From Hydractinia symbiolongicarpus (taxonomy: Eukaryota > Cnidaria > Hydrozoa > Anthoathecata > Hydractiniidae): a stretch of 64,000 nt of DNA. The stretch lies in contig NC_079877.1 in assembly GCF_029227915.1 (NCBI RefSeq), forward strand, positions 10,913,351 through 10,977,350, given 5' to 3'. Shown here piece after piece: positions 20,853 through 32,289 of this stretch; the first letter of the stretch is position 1; the number at the start of each line of letters is the position of its first letter. The position numbers and the translations under genes are program-made. The notes beneath the pieces are model-generated. The model made no database searches. It saw only the letters and a program-made list of their open reading frames with translations, and was not told the DNA's origin.

Positions 20853-23800
20853 TGAATATTCCCTCTCTTTCCCAAGAAAGGTACGGACACATTTTAATCG
20901 TTTTGAAAAATTCCATTACCCTATTAGAGGACGTACCACGGAGGCCACCAGGAAGGGCTGGACAACGAAAGCCTGTAAGGCTGAAGCATGAAAAAGAAAT
21001 CCGCTAAGGATTGAAAAATTTCAAAAATTTGAAAATTCTTTGTCGTTCATGAGCACAATTCCTCTTGTTATCAATTCCGATAACTTTTATTTACAAAACA
21101 CACCCCTCAGCCTTCCAAGATTTATCTGGATGTGTTTATTTCATGGACGGAGTTCCGCAAAGAAAGGGAGCGGGTCTGAATTTTTGCAGCGATATCCCGC
21201 TAACAGGACTCGAAAAAAATTTCTGAAGGCTCCTACTAACATATTTATAGTTATAAAAAGTAGAAAATCGGATCCTTTTAATACTTTTTAATTCAGTAAA
21301 ATTAAAACAATAAAAAAAAGCTTCAATAACTTAAAAAATGATAAAAATACAAAATTTTTAAAAAAATTGTGGAAGCCATTTTAATTTTGTCCACGGTTTG
21401 ACCGTTTGACCGTGTAGCAAACAAGCCGTGTGGCTAGTAGCTAAAAGTGACATATAGGTAACAGAAAAAATTACTTACTACACTAGCTCAACTTATAGTA
21501 TCTAAACACAGCAGCCTACATAAGCCCCAACACTAAATCCAGAACGTATCACCAAATGCATATCAAACGTTTTAGACAAAACGTCAGCAGAACACACAAA
21601 AGAAAATCAAGTAAAAAAAAATACTAGCTAACTTTGCTAACAATAAAAGGAGAAAGAACTTCACAGAATAATAAGCTTTGATCCTGTGGTGTACAATCAG
21701 CTAGCTCAAATGCTATATAATTGATTGCATATATAATTAAAACATTTATTAGTCATCAACAGCACGTCTCATCCCACAGGAATTATTTTCTTCTGATGAC
21801 CAATAAGGCGCTGTTCATTCCCAGATATGGAGTGCCGTTTTCGTATAAAATATGGGCCGCAAGGGAGGGTTTTCTCCGCGCCCGTACACGTGTAAAGGCG
21901 GTGATACAAGATTCAAACATAACAACATTTAAAAATCTTCTCGATTTATGGGTTTGTTTATTTATAGTTGTTTTTAAATTTTGAAAAATATTTACTCAGC
22001 TTTTGGGATTTTAGCAGCAAATTCTCGTCGGCTAATTTCCAGATCAAAAATGACCACAAAGTTTAAATTTCCATTTTTGTTTTTCTTTTAACAATGATTT
22101 CAACAATATAAATCAATCAACTTCAATGTTTTTCTTTTTTTTTAATTAAAAATTTTTCTGCTTTGGTTCTCAACTTCTACTTCGTTAGAGGGCTGTTCTC
22201 TTCTTCTTTTGGGCTGCTACACTCATTTGAAACGCTATTCAAATTGTTTTCCGTGTTCTCTTTTCACTGTTACATTTTCATAGATTCTTGAATTGAAAAT
22301 TGGGCAAAAATAAAAATGGCCAAAAAATCAAAAAAAAAAATCGGCAAAATAGTGCTTGTTAAACAAAGTCGGCAAGAATATTTAGGCCGGATAAAAAATA
22401 ATACCAATTAGCAAAAATTTGGTCACTGCTTGCGATTGTCGCAACATTAATAAAGAATCTTCGCGTATCTTAGTACATCATGGCTCTTAACATGACTAAT
22501 ACGCTAAAAATCATTTTTGCAAATAGCGATTTTTAAACGTGTGAAAATAAACCAACTTTAGGTTATAAATACTTCTTAGAAACTTTTAAGGACTCAAATT
22601 TGTGGCGATTTGGCGACTTTTGAGGAGAAATGACGGTGTTATCATAAAAGAAAAATGGCAACATTTTAGGAAACTTTCATATTTTTCTGGTGGAATTAAA
22701 AATATTTGAGATTCTAAAAGATAATGCCACGAGTCAAATTATTTCTGAAACCACATATGTATCATTTCTATGCATTTTAAAATTAAAAATATATGAGAAA
22801 CCATATAGTTTTGTAAAAGAAAAAGTAGGGAGATTTAAGTGCGAAGTTGTTAAAGAACTCTACTTTTAGAGGAGGACGAAAATAATTTTTTTTAAATTGA
22901 GGAGTTTTGAAGAGGCTACCCTGAAATGTCAGCGCGAAAAAATCCAGCGAAATTAAACATGTTTCGCATTTTGATGTGGGCGAAACACTCACGGAAACTT
23001 AAACCCCAAGACTATTTCTAACACCAAGGGGCGAAATGGAGATGCTTTGATAGTATTTTAAGCGTACCGAAACATAACATACGGGTGAAAATGTAAGAGA
23101 TTTTTAAAGGAAAATTTCGGATAGGAAGGAAGGTTAAATGGCAAAAAGAAAAGAATAAAAAATAGATTTGAATACCACACAAACTGACGGACGAAGAATA
23201 TGCTACCAGTCTAATTGTAGAATATACTGCCCACGATATACTAACTCATACATTTTGCAAAAACAAATCGCCATTTTTATATAGCCCCAGAAGAAAAATT
23301 TTGGTTCCACCGAAAAAGTTCAACTCTGCTGCTTCTGAATTACTGCTAGAACCTAAGAGTAGCACCCTTCTCCCCTATTCCCCAACTTAAATAGGGTTAA
23401 AATAGAATGTTCTTTTGAAGTGGGAGGATGTGAAAAAATCATCTGTGACAGTTAAGTGCATCACAAAATATTTATCTCAACACAAGTTATTAAAAAATAC
23501 ACATAGATATTGCTGGAATTTCCACTCAAGAACAAAAGAAGTCAAAAAAGGGACGGAACGGAACAAATAAAAATACTTTGGCCATCTTAATTTATTTTTG
23601 TTTTCAATAATTTCTACTTTCCTGTATTAAAAAAGTTTAAAATTATTTCCAATTTCACTATGGATTGGAACAAAAAATCTTTGTCAACCAATCAGATTTC
23701 AGAAATCGCAATTGCCTGATATCATTTGTTTTATTCTATTTTTGAATGGAAATTCGTCTCATCAAGCAGTGTCAATCAAAAGTATAAAAATTCTGACAGT

Positions 23801-24412
23801 GGTATTTCATTTAAACTTATAATCCAACAAAAATATAAATATGAGGTATCTCATGTTAAATAATTAAATAATATATCTAAAAAATAGTTTTTCGTTCTAA
23901 GTAACAGCATTAACGGTTTTTTTAGAACAACCACACAATGTTTTTTAAATATAAGAATATATTGCTGAAAAGTATATAAAAGTTATAAAACAGGGCTTTG
24001 ACTCTATCAGAAAATCTACCTTAAAGTTAAAAAAATCTAGATCAAACCCAAAATATATGTTTGTTATTAAAAAAGGGTGAGTGCAATAAAAGAATATGGT
24101 GTTATTCCGAAACACTTTCAACTTACCCACACTATGAAAAATGAAAAAGTGAAATAAATTTCTTTTTGCAAAAAGTAAATTTGTAGATTTTTCTCTCGAA
24201 AATCCAAGGATAGTGACTGTTTCGCCAATTCGAGCAGATTTTTTGTTGTAAAGAGAGCCTAAATCAGCAAAACCTACTTAAAAATTATCCCTCTCCTTTT
24301 AAGCTACGAGGATCTATCTTTTTATTCTCCTAACTTTATGGTAATCTCTTGCAATAAATAATTTCGCTAGAAAAGCTTCTATAATTATGTAGGACCAGTA
24401 ACGTGTATAATT
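20853..24412. other. Non-coding AT-rich region
   Basis: No gene, RNA or clear transposon end was recognised. Open frames are short and of simple composition. The part nearest 24412 is probably the 3' UTR of the first esterase gene. Confidence 0.4.
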
Positions 24413-26248
24413 TTAGTTAATCCAAGCATACGGAACAAAACCGTTCGCAACAGTATTCCAAAATTCACACTGCTTCTCATGGTAATCTCCTTTCAAAACA
24501 TCGATACCGCCATCTTGATTGAATACACCCGTTTGCGTGGACGTCCAATTTATTGAGCCTTCTTTCATGAATTGTAAAACAGTAGTTCGAATCGATTTCA
24601 TGAATTTCTTATCTTCTGAGTTAGGTTTGTAACCAGCTTGAACTTCCTTTCTTAATCCAAATAACGCATGACTATCCCAAGCGTGAAACGCATTAAACCA
24701 CGACAGACCATCGTATCTGATTGGTTCGTAAGGAGAATGAGTCACAATATATCTATAAACAGTGTGATGAACACTTTTTTGAAAATCATGAACTAGCTTG
24801 TTCGTGGGACACGTTACTCTAACATCAGCAGAAATAGTTTCGTATAAGTACTGCGCTGTTTTCAGCGTCCCATTTCTATAAGTCTGGTTCTTATACAAAT
24901 TCCCCCATATTTTGTCGACAAAGTTTGTTGTAAAATTATCCAGACGATTTTTAAGAAAGCTACGAAATTTGTTCCAAGAATCAACGCCTTCGAAAGTATG
25001 AGCAGGTTCATATGCGATTTCTTGAGCAGTGCTTCCTACTAAGACCGCAACCTTTTTTTTACTTTTGAAAGTTACATTGGCCAGCTCCTTAGGTGGCTTG
25101 ACAACAACATTACCATCAACAACAGCTAAAGCGCCATTAAGATAACCCTTCGTTGGAAAATCATACAGATTTAACATTCCCCAGTTGGGATATGTATTTT
25201 GCGGAATGGATAAAAACACTTCCTTTGAAGTTAAATTATACAAGCAAGAACGAATTTCATCTGCAGTGATAAACGTTATACATTTTGTCTTGTTGATAAA
25301 AACACGATTATCTCTTTCCGCATCTACATAAGACTTCTCAAACTTAGGAGATCCACTCATTGATATTGCTTTATGAAACAATCCATCAGCTAATGGAGAA
25401 GCAAGCAAACCAAAGATAGATGTACCACCAGAACTTTGTCCACAAATTGTAACAGAGTTAGGGTCACCTCCAAAGTTTTTGATGTTACTTTGGACCCATT
25501 TCAATGCCAGTATTTGATCCATAAAACCATAATTACCATCTGTTCCATTTCTTCTTAACTCCCTGAGAGTCAAAAATCCAAAAGCGTTCAAACGATAATT
25601 CATACTGACAGAAACAACATTCATTGAGGCGACAAACTCACTATCAGGTGAATAACCAACATCGTTGGGGAAACCACTAGTTAGATATCCACCGAATATC
25701 CACACAAATACTGGCAGCTTTCCTTTGACAGCAGGGGTGTGGACATTCAGATATAAGCAATTCTCAGATCCAACAATTTTTCCATTATCACTTTGTACAC
25801 ACTTGTTCCCAGAAGTGCTTGCATTAAATATGCCATTCCAACAATTTTTCTTGTCGAGACTTAATCGAACAGGTGGTGTCCACCTCAAATCACCAATAGG
25901 TGGCTTTGCATAAGGAATACCTTTAAAAACATATGTAGTTAGAAACTGATGTTCTACCTTTGCACTTTCTTTGTAGCCCAAGACTGGACCACATTCTGTG
26001 TACACAATCACACTAGCTTCACGATTGTTGTTCATAAGCTTTACCCGAGTATGAAGCGATATGGCTACAATAATACTACTAACAGACGCGATAATCACAA
26101 GTAAAGCAAGCACAAGTTTAGTCGTCTTTCCCCATCTTTTCTGTTTATGAGAAGCAGTGTAGTTCATGGAAGATTTTGCGTTAAAAATATCGATATCACT
26201 ATCTGATTCCGAAAATTGTGGAAGGGGATCGTATTTATTTCGTTTCAT
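24413..26248 (-). CDS. Membrane-anchored carboxylesterase/cholinesterase-like protein 1
   Basis: An intronless coding region of 611 residues. I chose the ATG at 26248 because just upstream a T-run and AG look like a 5'-UTR splice acceptor; the frame is open 21 codons further. Topology is type II: about 44 cytoplasmic residues with an acidic Ser/Asp cluster, one transmembrane helix (about 45-65), then an extracellular or lumenal alpha/beta-hydrolase. Family marks: YVFKGIPYAKPP, SENCLYLNVHTP, FGGDPNSVTICG, nucleophile elbow GQSSGG with Ser 272, acid Glu 410 (TAQEIAYE) and His 522 (NAFHAWD). The oxyanion-hole His-Gly-Gly is changed to FGG (185-187). Enzymes of this family hydrolyse carboxylic esters; relatives such as neuroligins are adhesion proteins. 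The substrate is unknown. It is the first of three head-to-tail paralogues. Confidence 0.88.
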   Translation of the reverse strand: MKRNKYDPLPQFSESDSDIDIFNAKSSMNYTASHKQKRWGKTTKLVLALLVIIASVSSIIVAISLHTRVKLMNNNREASVIVYTECGPVLGYKESAKVEHQFLTTYVFKGIPYAKPPIGDLRWTPPVRLSLDKKNCWNGIFNASTSGNKCVQSDNGKIVGSENCLYLNVHTPAVKGKLPVFVWIFGGYLTSGFPNDVGYSPDSEFVASMNVVSVSMNYRLNAFGFLTLRELRRNGTDGNYGFMDQILALKWVQSNIKNFGGDPNSVTICGQSSGGTSIFGLLASPLADGLFHKAISMSGSPKFEKSYVDAERDNRVFINKTKCITFITADEIRSCLYNLTSKEVFLSIPQNTYPNWGMLNLYDFPTKGYLNGALAVVDGNVVVKPPKELANVTFKSKKKVAVLVGSTAQEIAYEPAHTFEGVDSWNKFRSFLKNRLDNFTTNFVDKIWGNLYKNQTYRNGTLKTAQYLYETISADVRVTCPTNKLVHDFQKSVHHTVYRYIVTHSPYEPIRYDGLSWFNAFHAWDSHALFGLRKEVQAGYKPNSEDKKFMKSIRTTVLQFMKEGSINWTSTQTGVFNQDGGIDVLKGDYHEKQCEFWNTVANGFVPYAWIN

Positions 26249-28140
26249 ACTAAAAAAAAAGAAGACAATAATAGGATAGAATAAACAGTAAATAAGCAAA
26301 TCAGAAACCATCTAAACCTGTGAAGGATTTGTAATTACTCTGTGATGAAAACACTTTGATTTCTGTTTAACAAAGATAGGCGTTGCAATTTAAAGTTTAT
26401 TAAACTTGAAAAGTATCTTAAGATGGAAAAATTAAATTGGACAGATTTTATAAACCTTTTCTTTGAGTTTTTAGTAGTCATTTCAAAACACAATGCATAT
26501 ACTCCGGTAATAGTTTTATATTTCATTCTGTCTGATGCCTATTCTTTATGTCGTATGACATATATAGATCAAAAGGTCAACAGAAAAAGACAGTACAGAG
26601 AATTTACAAAAAAACCTGCAGCCGAACACAGATAAAGAGTTGAATATGATAATGATGATTAGCTAGCTATAATATAAAAAATAAATCTAGATACAACTGT
26701 AAGATCCAAACGAAAACATTAAACTAGCTAATAAAAAAAACATTTTGAAATCCCAAATGGCATGTTTAACATGGTAATAAAAACTAGAAAGTCCCGATAT
26801 AGTTAGCCACCAACTATTAGATCTTGAGCATTACAGAATAAATTGAACATATATAGAAGCAAAAACCTATCAAAAAAATTAATTATTAAATAAAGCTTGT
26901 GCCATGTATACTCGACAAAAAAGCTGTTTTCTGAATTCATCAAAAAATTGATGTTAATATTTATTATCCATCCCAAGACTTTTTGTTTCTAATATAACAG
27001 ATAAATATATACAGTCTTTTAAAATAGACGACACATTTTACATTGTATAGTACTCACAAAATTAGAATAAATATAGTATTTAATTTAACATTATTAGGTG
27101 CAAAAAATTTTTGTTGGCAAAAATATTTGTTTAAAATTCGCGAAAGTTTCTGTTTATAATATATAAGCACGTAAAGTATATAAAGGGTTATTTACACTGC
27201 TACAGTATATATTGTACACAATTAATTGTACAAAATATTGTACAGGTTTAACTATAAGATCTACAATATATTGTGACTTAAAAGGTCACAAGTTTTTTCA
27301 ATTAAATCAGTTGGAATAAAAAAACTAGTAGCCGGTTCTTATTGAATGAATTTCAAAAGTAGTGATTATGTTTTTGAATGTTTTCTGCGCATTTAAACAT
27401 TATCCAAAACAAAAGAGTGAACTACATGTTGTACATATTTGTACAGCATTTTACACTAATTAGTACAAAAAATTGTACAAAAATTGCAATATTAAAATGT
27501 ATTAGAACAAACAAACAAATAGCAGAATGAAGCAAAAGATGTAATGATTAGAGCGAGTTAAAATAAATATATACTATCTATGCAATCATTGCTGATTATC
27601 ATTGTTATCGAGAAGTTGTTAATCACGATGAGTGATCATTAAAACGTATAAAAATAAAATCATTTACATGATTATCATAAAAAAAATATCTTGGTAAAAA
27701 CAGGTAAATGTTGTCATGTTTCGCGTACATAATTATAATTTTTAAAACTTATTGATCATGCTTAATAAATAAAAACAATGATTGTGAAGACAATGTCTAC
27801 TACAATAGTAAGATTTAATAACACTGATATTATTAGCATTTAAAACTAGATATTTGAAATATATATACATGTTTTTCACGCCTTTTGAAATAAACAAGAA
27901 CAACAATTACACCTCTATGTCCCAATATAAATTACATAAGTTACAATAACTTCTAAATAAAATTGCTAAGATAAATACAAAAGAAACAACGCATTATACT
28001 GTAAAAAAAGAATCGAAAATTAAGGAAATTAATAGTAAAAAATATAAATATAAAGTGTATAAATATTATCCCCCTAAAATTGAATTTCCATTCAATATTT
28101 ATTCCCATAAAGTAAACACAAAAAAATATATATAGAAAAA
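26249..28140. other. Intergenic region between esterase paralogues 1 and 2
   Basis: No coding gene is supported. It contains the presumed promoter of esterase 1 and the 3' UTR of esterase 2. Between about 27200 and 27480 there is a cluster of TTGTACA-type short palindromes in two groups, perhaps a decayed fold-back element. Confidence 0.35.
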
Positions 28141-29949
28141 TTAGTTTATCCATGCATAAGGAACAAAGCCATTAGTTTTATTATTCCAAAACTTGCACTT
28201 ATTTTCATGGTAATCACCCTGTATGTAAAGTTTACCATCAGTCTTAAAAACACCAGTTCGATTTGCTCTCCAATTATCCAGCTTACCATTTTTAATAAAA
28301 TTTTTAAAGCTTCTACGAATAGTATCTCTAAATGCAAAATCAGTTGAGCGGGGTTGGTAGCCAGTTTTAGTCACCATCTTAAAATTAAACAGTGCAGCAG
28401 CATCCCAAACATGGAATGCATGTGCTGATATATTTTTATTAAATCCAAACTTAATAGGTTTATACGGAGCATGTTCAACAACATATCTATAAATATCATG
28501 GTGCGTGCTTTTGCTGAAATCTTCTGCTAATTGATTAAGGGGACATGTGGTCCGTACATCAGTAACCAAAGTTTCATAAACCATTTGAGCACTTGAGAAT
28601 TTTACATCAGTTTTATTCTTATACAGTTTTCCCCATATCAGATTTATAAAATTTGGTGAAAAATCATCAAGACGTTCTTTCAAGAAGTTATGAAATTTGG
28701 TCCATGCATTACGTCCTTTAAAATGCTTAACAGGTTGAAAGCCAATTTCTTGGGCAGTGTTTCCGATAAGAACTGGTATTCTATGTTGGTTTTTAAAAGT
28801 GATTTGAGATAATTCCTTAATTGGTTTCACTACAACTACAGGATCGACTACAGCAAGAGCACCATCAAAATGACCGTATGTTGGGAAATCGAGCAAATCA
28901 TCCATGCCCCAATTAGGATATGTCTCATATGGAATACTTAAAGTTACTTCTTTGGCTGACATGTGATATAAACAACTGCGTAACTTTTCTCCTTGGGACA
29001 AATTGCTACATTTATGTGCATTTTTAATAAATTTGCTGTTGTCTTTAGATGCGTTGATATAAGACTTCTCAAACTTAGGAGATCCACTCATTGGTATTGC
29101 TTTATGAAACAATCCATCAGCTAATGGAGAAGCAAGCAAACCAAATATAGATGTACCACCAGAACTTTGTCCACATATCGTAACAGAGTTAGGGTCACCC
29201 CCAAAATTCGCGATATTACTCTGGACCCATTTCAGCACTAGTATTTGGTCCATAAAACCGTAATTTCCATAGCACTTATCTTTTTGCCAAAGTTCCCTTA
29301 GGGTAAGAAAACCAAAGGCATTCAAACGATAATTCATACTAACCGCAACAACGCCCATGGCATGAATAAACTCCCCTGAAGGCGAGTAACCAAACATATT
29401 TCCATAACCTGTTAATAGATATCCTCCATGGATCCATACAAAAACAGGTAGTTTAGAGGTATTACTTAGAGTAGGTGTGTAAACATTTAAATAGAGACAA
29501 TCTTCAAAACCTTCCATACCTTGAACACATTTAGAGCGGAACTTGTGTGCTGGGTAAACTCCTTTCCAGCAATGTTTTTTTTCTCCATCACTTAATCTTA
29601 CAGGTGGAGTCCATCGTAAATTCCCAACTGGTGGAACAGCATATGGTATACCCTTAAATATAAAACTTTTCTTGCCTTCATCAATTTCTTCAACGCCAGA
29701 TACACTACCACAGTCAGTAGTAACAATAGGATTATTATTAACATATAATGCCGCACTTTTTGAATGCACTGATATGACGATTACAGCTGTTGTTACTGCA
29801 AGAAGAAACAAAGTCATAGAAACTACTCCAATTTTTTTTATCATATTTGTTTGGCTTTTTCGTTGAGTGGCTGTCGCATCATAGATATCAACCTCACTGT
29901 CACTATCTTCATCTTTTAACTTATGATACGCTACTTTCCTTTTATCCAT
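28141..29949 (-). CDS. Membrane-anchored carboxylesterase/cholinesterase-like protein 2
   Basis: An intronless coding region of 602 residues starting at the ATG at 29949, just after a likely 5'-UTR acceptor (TTATCTTTTAG). There is a cytoplasmic N-terminus with an acidic DEDSDSEVD cluster, one transmembrane helix (about 40-61), then the alpha/beta-hydrolase domain. All catalytic elements are present: oxyanion HGG (174-176), GQSSGG with Ser 262, Glu 401 (TAQEIGF) and His 513 (AFHVWD). Of the three paralogues it has the most canonical catalytic set. The C-terminus ends NGFVPYAWIN, as in copy 1. Substrate unknown; probable cell-surface or secretory-pathway esterase. Confidence 0.88.
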   Translation of the reverse strand: MDKRKVAYHKLKDEDSDSEVDIYDATATQRKSQTNMIKKIGVVSMTLFLLAVTTAVIVISVHSKSAALYVNNNPIVTTDCGSVSGVEEIDEGKKSFIFKGIPYAVPPVGNLRWTPPVRLSDGEKKHCWKGVYPAHKFRSKCVQGMEGFEDCLYLNVYTPTLSNTSKLPVFVWIHGGYLLTGYGNMFGYSPSGEFIHAMGVVAVSMNYRLNAFGFLTLRELWQKDKCYGNYGFMDQILVLKWVQSNIANFGGDPNSVTICGQSSGGTSIFGLLASPLADGLFHKAIPMSGSPKFEKSYINASKDNSKFIKNAHKCSNLSQGEKLRSCLYHMSAKEVTLSIPYETYPNWGMDDLLDFPTYGHFDGALAVVDPVVVVKPIKELSQITFKNQHRIPVLIGNTAQEIGFQPVKHFKGRNAWTKFHNFLKERLDDFSPNFINLIWGKLYKNKTDVKFSSAQMVYETLVTDVRTTCPLNQLAEDFSKSTHHDIYRYVVEHAPYKPIKFGFNKNISAHAFHVWDAAALFNFKMVTKTGYQPRSTDFAFRDTIRRSFKNFIKNGKLDNWRANRTGVFKTDGKLYIQGDYHENKCKFWNNKTNGFVPYAWIN

Positions 29950-32289
29950 AATTTTCTCGTTTCTTCTAAAAGATAATAAAAACATACCAATAAAGGCTAA
30001 ATATTTTTTGTCAATATTTATACCATGCATAAAGTACAACTAGGTCCTTATAAACCAGGTGATTTGGAGGTAGGTACTACTTTTGAAGGGAAACTTGGAG
30101 ACTCAAAGTGTATGTGTAAGACTTCCAAAAAATCCATAGTAAATAGTCTGAAAACAATTGGCTCAGAGCTGTCTATCACAGAAAACGTAAGGATGTTTCA
30201 TCTGAAGATTGACCTCTATGTTATTAAAGGTTACTTATATTGAAAAAATCACTCAAAAAGATTTATTTAGATCTGTTCACTTTTTTAAAAAAATAGCTTG
30301 AGCTCTCCTCCGCAGGTTTTGAATGTTAAAAGTTTGTTAAAATAAAATTAATGCTACCATTTCACGAATGACACACAAAAATAACAATAAAACAAGTGCC
30401 TTGTTTCATCTCAAAAAAAAAAAATTCTACTAGCAAGAAAAGAAAATCCAAAATGCATGGAAGCAGGACAATTAGCAACAACAGCACCCTAATGTTTCAC
30501 AAATGAAAAGGAAAATTAACAAAACAGGGTTGCTACAGAAATGTTTGATTGCAATTAAGGATTTAGAGGATTGTTTTTTTTCCATTTTGTTTTTCATTAT
30601 AAAAAATTTCCAGGAAAAATATTCAAATAAGATAAATATTTATATCATTTTTCCTAGAATTTTTAAGATAAATAAGAAACCCCAGGAATTTCAAGAACTT
30701 AGCAACCCTGTATATATTAGGTGGGTCAAATATCCACTGATAGCTTGTCTGCAATAAAAATCTTGGTAAACAAATATATTTTCTGGATTTTTTTTCCCTT
30801 TTAATTCACAGAATCCACAATCCAATATAACAACAACAAAACAACAAATTAACAGGAGAGTAAATAGAACTGTGAACAAATTCCACTAAATTAAATTAAA
30901 ACAAACAAAGCAGAATTTAAAATAACTATATTTTGCATAGTAAATATTCCTATCTTTCGATAAGGAATGACTCAAAAATCTAAAAAGGTACGCTAAAAGT
31001 CAATTTGATGATAACAGGATGGGATGGAACATAAATTCTGTGATGTTTAATTATTTCATACTGTGAAATTTTGAAGAACAAAAAGTATTCTTAACTGATA
31101 CATCATTAACATGCTTGAAAAATAAAAAAATAAAAAACAACTTAACGCAGTATATATATATCTTGCTCATGTACCCTCAGAAATACTTTGGGCATAGTGA
31201 TAACTGTGTGCCAAACAGCCATATAGGGCATCAGGAAAAGGTTAAGGTGAATGAACGAAGACAAATAATAATAACCGTTGCAGTAGTATAAAATATATCT
31301 AATCATAATATTAAGTTATTTCTCATTTCTACGTGTTACGGGAATGTATGTGTAAGTACTTGTGATATTTTTAATTTTGATGATTAGGGTTGACATTTAG
31401 TAAACCTTTTTTAATAATTGATAAATTTTAATAATTAAGACATTATTTGCAAGAAACTAAAATAAAAACAATTGAAAACATTGTTTTGAAAAGTTACATT
31501 GGAAAAAAAATAAAACATAACACCATTGTAAAAATGCAATCAAAACGAAATGGAATAAGTCACATTAACATATTCAATGTTTTAATTCCATGTATTACAA
31601 AAAAGTTGAAAACTGCAATAAAAACCATAATGTATAACAAGACCTTTTTCTTAAAAAAAAAAAAGAAAAATGCTAACTACTGTATAAAATATTTATATAA
31701 AAAGTGATATACCTTCAGTGGATAAAATTTTGCAGTTGACCAAAATTGTTGACAAGTGAAAAAAGGTTGAAAAAAAATCAAACTTTAGGCATAATTTGGA
31801 GATGATCTACTTTATATTCTTAAAACAACTATTTACGTAATATTTAACATTTACTCATGATAAAATCAAAACATTTTGTTTTTAATTTTATTGGTTAGGA
31901 AAAATTTTATCCACTGAAGGTAGTGCCTAAATTGATCTATGTAAATAGATACCTAATCCTTAGAAGCTGAAAACAACCAGCTGTTATTTATGGATATTGT
32001 GTATCCATATTATGGACTTAACAATGAGAATTTTTTATAGTAAAAGACTACTACATAATATAAAAAAAAGGAAAATTACAAAGTGCAAGCACACTAATTA
32101 ATTTGACAAGTTTTAGATTTAAAGGTTTTGCTCCTCAAAAGAATGACACAATTCTTCCTTTTTCAAAGGAGTAAAAAATATTATGTAAAAGTTGTCCAAA
32201 AATTTTTAAAAATCAGGAGCACCCTCACATATTGAAACTAAAGAAAACTTTCTTAAACCTTTTTTCAAAAACACTATGACCAAACATTG
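29950..32289. other. Intergenic region between esterase paralogues 2 and 3
   Basis: Non-coding apart from a small TA-flanked element at 31710-31922. Open frames are short, Lys/Ile/Asn-rich and lack family features. Confidence 0.35.
31710..31922. mobile_element. MITE with 22-bp perfect inverted repeats and TA flanks
   Basis: The termini are perfect inverted repeats: 31710-31731 (TACCTTCAGTGGATAAAATTTT) and 31901-31922. If the outer TA is the target duplication, this fits a Tc1/mariner-type non-autonomous element. It has no coding capacity and lies between esterase genes 2 and 3. Confidence 0.75.
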
